Below are positions 9,188-14,402 of a stretch of DNA of 14,402 nucleotides, piece by piece. The position numbers and the translations under genes are program-made. The notes below the pieces were generated by a model. That model ran no database searches and was not told the DNA's origin. It saw only the letters and a program-made list of their open reading frames with translations. How positions within the stretch are numbered: position 1 is the first letter of the stretch; each line of letters opens with the position of its first letter. Origin of the DNA: Cudoniella acicularis (Eukaryota; Ascomycota; Leotiomycetes; Helotiales; Helotiaceae); contig JAAMPI010001443.1 of NCBI GenBank assembly GCA_013054445.1, positions 1 to 14,402 on the forward strand, read 5' to 3'.

Positions 9188-11043
9188 CTTTCGAAATTCC
9201 CATACCGATTTTACCAACTTTCCTACCCCGCGATTATCTCGGTTGCTTTTCCCTCCTTGTGGCGTTTTTGGCGTTCGTGCACGGATACTCGTTGATATTG
9301 CTTTTGCCAATCAATCAATAATCTGGACAAGCGATACATCTGGCGCAGGAGGGAGGGCCGAGCCGGAAGCATGTTACCCCATGGTCGGAAGCAAAATGGA
9401 TGTTACAATTCTGCTGTCGTTCTAATGTTTGTGGCACTTGAGCCAGGTCAATTCCCCTGCTCACGCTTATCAAAAGGTAAACAAAAAACGAACAGATGAC
9501 AAGATAATGCTCCTTTCAGGGGTAGGTCAAATTTAGTCTCAAGAAAGGTCCCTTATCTGATGTAACGAAGCACAGCAGTTTTCTGCTTGTGAATGTCTTG
9601 GCACCCAGGCACTGAAGATCTGGCGTGGATGGCAATTGCTTCTCCTTGTCAGACCAAATTAGCAGCACACAATTCCTGTAGGCTGCCGTCTGATCATGCA
9701 ATTCGTTTCTTGGTAACACACAAATAATGATTCCAATAAGATCACGGGGAGACCGATGGTCTTCTAACATCATCCAATCGCAATATTGGCTGGATGTTGG
9801 CCAGCTGCGGCTGGGAAATTGTTGAAATTGGTTTTTGATACACCGGAAAGTGGTTGGTAAGTAGCAAGAGTGGCGAGAAATGATATGTGAATAGTGAGAC
9901 AGACAAAAAAATGCAGTAAGACATAGAGGGATCAAATCAGAGCTGGCCACATTTCGAGGCAAACTTTGTTGAAATCAGCTGCAAATTTGAGAGCCGGCTT
10001 GCCAATGGAAATATCTCCAGGCAGACGTGCCAAACAGTGCTGAGACCGATCGTTGACGGAAAGGAAAGCCGAGATGGAAGGTATGACTACAATGATAACG
10101 ACAACACGACGGCCCGAAAGATCAATTGCTGATCGATTCGAGGATATCTGCGGGGTATGGAGGCAGACGCCCGGGTGGCACGTCAGCTCTCCTCATGGAA
10201 GGTGGGAGGTGATCCATGGAAGGAATGCGATGTGTCTGATTGTTGATTGGGGGTGGGACGATGAGGGCGCAGATGGTGGAAAGGTGGTGATAGAGGACGA
10301 TTTGAGGGGTAGGAGGCTGGCTCGGAAGGGCGTCTGGTAATTTTGGACAGGCAACACAGCTTCAAGGTGATGGGGAGGGCCGTGCTGCCAGTGCAACCCG
10401 AGTCCTTGTCCTCGTCGGCCCGTGAGGCTGGCGGCATGCAGATGCTGCTTGCTTCTTTCAGGGCCCTCCAGCACTGAGCGCACTGCTGCTGAAGAAACTG
10501 GAATCGCGCGATGGTATCGTGAACTCGAAGGAGACATGTGGCGCGTAACGCAAATAGGACCCCTCTGTGCGACAGTGGCACAGAGCCTCTTGGCACTGCT
10601 AAGGGCACCGTATCACAAGAAAGCAAAGAATAATGTATAGTATATGCACTTGCAGCAATTGTATCGTGAGCCGACTCGCTCGATCTGGTTTTCGCATGCA
10701 CTGATGGTTGAAGATAGAAAGATCATCGGCCATCGCTTACCACATCATGGCCGACGCAGACTTGGACCAAGCCTCCCATGCTCATGGTCAAGGTCGCCAT
10801 CGTAAAACAATTTTGCCGTCCGATGCGAGTGAGAGTTTATGGCGAAACTTGAAGGATTCGAGGCTATTTGCAGCAGCAGCTTCGCCAATCTCCATAAAAA
10901 TTCGCTTTTCGTAAAAGCAGCTTATCGAGCCCCCCATCCAGCCCATGTGGCTTATCAGCCTTAATAACCTTACGTGGACGCTTTTGATGTAAGTGCCCGC
11001 TTTGTGGGGGCGCGAGGGAAGGGGGGAGAGCTGTCACGGATTT

Positions 11044-11086
11044 TTGACTTTTTTTGTTGACTTTTTTGTTGACATTTTTGTTGACT
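11044..11086. repeat. Tandem repeat of a 12-13-bp TTGAC plus T-run unit
   Basis: TTGAC begins at 11044, 11057, 11069 and 11081, each copy followed by a run of T (one with CA before the T-run). The spacing is 13, 12 and 12 bp. TTGAC is the W-box-like core in plants, but no such role is established in fungi. A slippage-born minisatellite is the simple reading. Confidence 0.75.
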
Positions 11087-12940
11087 CTTTTCGCGATAGT
11101 CCCTATCGATGGGATTCTGCTTCATCCCATCCTGCGTCCCCGCATTGTTCTATTTCGGTGGCTTTTGGTCCTCCGTCCGTATTGCTTGCAGCACGTAGAT
11201 CATGTTTCAAAGGCTTCGAGAACAACCAGCTGGGTGTGGAATGGCGGAAGCGAGCGGGCAGTAGGCGAGCTGCATCCCTGCTGAGTCTGATCATGGCCTT
11301 TCCTGGGATGGAGGAGGATGGGAGTAATTGCGTGAATATGTGTCATACAGATTGCTGGCTGATGGCCAAGGCAAGCCTGCCCACAGTCGCAAGGCGCGAG
11401 CAGGCTCACAAAAGCCTACTGGTACTCGGCGTGCCGGTCGGGCTTAGAGAGTGTTTAGAGTTGTTGATGCCGGTCCGGTGTACATTTGCAGTACATGTCT
11501 TGTTGAGTTCGGCTGCCCGGCGATGGTTCTTATTTCCTTTCCAAAAGAAAAGGCGCAGTCATGGCAGGTTCATCAGTGAGTAAGGACAGAGAACAACGCA
11601 TACTCCAGTCAAGAGCCTCCAGTCGCCAAACAGGACGGAGGACTAGCCTACAAAGGGGGGAGCCAGCGCCCATCATTGGGCTCTGTGTGCAACAGCAGTA
11701 CGCGCTGCCAGACACAAACATGGAAAATACGGGAACCCGTACATGGGCCCCAGGGAAGGGAGGGGTTGAGAAGCAGGGCTCCATCAGCTGCCCCGCAGTG
11801 TCCAAGATCTTCGGGGGAATTGCGACTTCTTTTCGCCCTTCTCTCGCAGATCGATAGGCTTCTCTTGCAGTGTTCCTTGCGCCATGCTGCGATATCATTC
11901 GATGCCCCCGATGCTACGACGTAGCCGGTGTCTGCTTGGAGTCTGATTGAGTCAACATCACTGCGTCGTCGCACCAGAAAGCCATGTTTTGGGTGCTGCT
12001 ACGCTGCGAAGCTCGCCTGTGAGTCGTATCATCACTGATTCATCAGCAATGGTTGACGATGTCGGCTTCGAATCAAAGGACAGCGCAAAGCGCCGCCGGT
12101 CTCGCACACTCGATGAGCTTGTCTGTGCCTGTCCCGAAGCCCAGCAGAGGCGGACATGCTGCGTGCCCTGGCAGTTCCAAGGGCTCCTGGCCGTCTCACA
12201 CACTGCCCCCCACAGATGCCAGATTTGGGGCAGGGTCTCACTGGCCGATCATTGGGCCACCAAAAAACGGTCTGGGGATGCTGCGCCGCGTGCTTGATAC
12301 CGCAGCTTTGGTAGAGTTGCAGAAAGTTGGGAGGGAACCTGGAAGTTCCTTACAGCGGCACCCCGGGAGGACTTCCCAGTCTTTGGATTTTCCTTGTCTC
12401 AGGCCGATGGCGAGCTCTGGGTTGATCAACATCGCTTCATCCCTACTGCCGACACTAGCCCGCCGCCTTGTTTCCAGGCACTGTGTCTGTGACGATAGCG
12501 CTGAAACCTCCGCAAGGCCCGCGTCCGCATTTGACTTTCCGAAGAGGAGACGAACTCGAGAATTATGGCGGCAGGCCCGACAGGATGTTGGTTTTGCGAT
12601 GGAGCTCCCAAGACTCGGGGCCTTCAAGCAATGCGGGAGCCTTGCGAAAGCCCGCCGACCAGCTGAAACAGGGAATGGAATTGAATGCCGAGGTTGTGGA
12701 CTCGTAGAGTCGTGGAGCTGAATTGGCTGCTGTGCAACACTTCTCGCATGGCATAGCGACCTACAGGGCGGTAGCAAGCAAACAAGCAGCGAACAGCAAG
12801 CAGAAGCACCTGCTGTAACAGCCTGAGAAGATGCGTCCAGAGCCCGTGTCGATGTCCAGTAACCACTCCGGCTTGACCGTCACCGTCAAGGCCGCGCGAG
12901 AGTATTCTTGGATCCGAGGAGTCATGGTCTGCGGAAGTGC

Positions 12941-12957
12941 CAGTGGCCAGTGGCCAG
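12941..12957. repeat. Short tandem repeat of CAGTGGC
   Basis: CAGTGGC occurs at 12941-12947 and 12948-12954, followed by CAG of a third copy. It is about 2.4 units with no change between them. Confidence 0.6.
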
Positions 12958-13423
12958 GGCAGCCCCCTCGCTGCTTTATTCATTCCCCTGGGTCGCGGCT
13001 CGCAACCAGTCCACTGCCATGTGGTTTGAAGAGGGCTGCTCGCCGTGATTGGCCACCTGGTTGCCCTATGTGCTTCCTGGGCCATGGGCTTCTTTCAGGC
13101 ACAAAATTATGCTGATGCCGATCGTGGCCGTTTGAACTTTGAGCTCTTTTCCTGCTGTGGGGCAGTACGAGTACGGTCTGCAGACGGACTCCACTCCGAA
13201 CAGCGAGCCATCCAGAGGCAGCCACCGTACATAAACTTACATACGAAGTACATGAACGCTTTCTGGGCGCGCGTGGTGAGCAGACCTGTCATTCTGCACG
13301 CTGCGGCGATGCGCTGAGGGCGGGTGGACGGTTGAGGAGAGGCGGATTTAGAGACAGAGGGGTGACGGAGAGAGATCGCCCATCGTCGATGTGCCCCTCG
13401 ATTGAATAAACATGGCATAGCTC

Positions 13424-13457
13424 CCTCCATGCCTCCATGCCTCCATGCCTCCATGCC
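13424..13457. repeat. 8-bp microsatellite, unit CCTCCATG
   Basis: Four exact units run head to tail at 13424, 13432, 13440 and 13448, then CC of a fifth. Perfect identity implies recent slippage. Antisense frames across it read as MEAWRHGGMEG-like repeats, which are artefacts of the repeat. Confidence 0.9.
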
Positions 13458-13742
13458 GTCCCTCGGACAGTTCCTGTGCTGCAACACTGCACTGCATTCG
13501 CTGAACACTACGCTGGACGCGCCGCTGGGCGCTGAATGCTGGGTCCCCTAGGGACTCTGAGATGCGAGAGGCCTGTCAGGGTGAGGAACGTGACTCTACG
13601 CGCCACAGGGCAGCGACTGCAAGGAGATAAGAAAAGAGACGAGATGGAGAACGATTCACTTGCATGACCCCCATGCAGCGCTGCCAGAAGCCTGTGAGAT
13701 ATCCTTGCAACTATGACGCGCCTCTCCTCTGTCCGCCGAGGT

Positions 13743-13774
13743 GCACACAGCACACAGCACACAGCACACAGCAC
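13743..13774. repeat. 7-bp microsatellite, unit GCACACA
   Basis: Four exact units start at 13743, 13750, 13757 and 13764, followed by GCAC. A looser GCAC/TGCAC run continues to about 13790. A 7-bp unit would shift frame with each gain or loss, so this is unlikely to lie in a coding exon. Confidence 0.9.
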
Positions 13775-14402
13775 GCTGCACTGCACACTGCCCTATGTTC
13801 ACACAACCTGACGCCAAGGCCTAATATCTCTTCCACAACACGAGTGTAAGAGCCTGGAGCAACGCGAGAGAAGGCCCAGTCTGGCCGGGTATTGCTGCTG
13901 GTATTGGAAGGTAACTGGCGCTTCCCACTTCCACTGTTGTGCTCTCTCAGCGGCGGTGAACACCAGTCGCGGGAATTCATTGGCGAGGGTCCACGATATT
14001 TGTAGCGGCCCCTGTCCGCGAAGACGGTCTCGTGAACAGGACTGATGGGTATGCGAGCGGTGTAAGACGCAGCAAGGCCAAGCCATTGATCCGGACAGAA
14101 TAATACAAAAGATGCACAGCTGGGCACTTGGCACTAGAGTTCGAATTCCAAAATAAGCCGTACAGTAAGAGCCATCCGACCCCCCCGGTCGCTTGTAGAT
14201 TGGTGGCCCCGAAGAATCCTTTAAACATCATACAACGGATTGACCACCACGTCTTCGCCGTATCCAGCCTGACCTTGTTCTCCAGCACCAGTACAAGCAC
14301 CAGCAACAACGAGCACCCCGTTTCTGCTTTATTAAATTTATTGCGCCCTCTCGTCCAAGCTTCCGCACCAAGTTCCAAGTTCCCACGGCTTCTCCTGAAA
14401 AT

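Larger units (their letters stand above)
9030..14402. other. GC-rich region without a convincing gene
   Basis: Hand counts give 36 of 60 (11341-11400) and 40 of 60 (12601-12660) G+C. Frames of 150-222 codons occur on both strands and overlap each other, for instance plus 12053-12721 against minus 12238-12777. Many begin at TTG or GTG rather than ATG. Their translations are Ser/Arg/Pro/Gly-rich without hydrophobic periodicity or known motifs. At this composition such lengths are near the chance maximum. The stretch could be a long promoter, a long leader, a non-coding RNA locus or plain intergenic DNA. The final 150 bases are C/A/T-rich like a fungal leader reading rightward, so a plus-strand gene may begin just past the window. 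Confidence 0.5.

Noticed and set aside
9516..9962. Minus-strand frame of 148 codons
   Set aside because: It opens at TTG. The usable ATG leaves only a little over half of it, and the sequence has no recognisable motif.
10183..10701. Minus-strand frame of 172 codons
   Set aside because: It starts at GTG, is overlapped by two other frames of over 70 codons, and has no protein-like features.
10993..11583. Plus-strand frame of 196 codons
   Set aside because: It begins at GTG, runs through the TTGAC tandem repeat (reading DFFVDFFVDIFVD) and shows no domain-like pattern.
12053..12777. Frames of 222 codons (plus, 12053-12721) and 179 codons (minus, 12238-12777)
   Set aside because: They overlap on opposite strands and have Ser/Arg/Pro-rich translations with no motif. 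At about 60% G+C a run of this length is close to what chance gives in several kb. The plus frame's first codon is TTG.

Overview
The window looks like nuclear DNA of a filamentous ascomycete. This is an inference. It rests on a start codon in a fungal-type context (CAACAATGGC) behind an A/C- and pyrimidine-rich leader, the absence of ribosome-binding sites or operon spacing, and long AT-rich stretches full of stops. The species cannot be named from what is visible.

Only one gene is well supported. It lies on the minus strand from position 929 off the left edge and encodes a protein I do not recognise, with at least about 309 residues visible. Its reading frame changes by one base near 711-714, inside a run of four G on the plus strand. 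The copy is therefore either mutated or carries a one-base assembly error. A leader-like region at about 930-1250 precedes it and contains an imperfect 43-bp tandem duplication and an overlapping upstream ORF.

Positions 1.25 kb to about 8.85 kb are AT-rich and have no open frame worth calling. Hand counts on sample lines give 30-38% G+C. Part of this stretch (3.3-4.65 kb) is rich in CTAG and stop codons and could be a decayed, RIP-like repeat relic, but no transposon protein is recognisable. A compact promoter-like cluster sits at 8.85-9.03 kb: two TCACGTGA palindromes flank a perfect GAGGGG/CCCCTC inverted repeat. It coincides with the change to GC-rich sequence.

From about 9.03 kb to the right edge the DNA is GC-rich (60-67% on two sampled lines) but still has no convincing gene. 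Its longer ORFs overlap on both strands, often begin at non-ATG codons, and are about as long as chance allows at this composition. It holds several short tandem repeats, with units of 12, 7, 8 and 7 bp. It may be a long regulatory or leader region for a gene beyond the right edge, or a non-coding transcript, but nothing here proves either.

I found no RNA gene, intact mobile element, CRISPR array or recognisable multi-gene system. The main points of interest are the frameshifted gene, the roughly 13.4-kb gene desert and the compositional step inside it.
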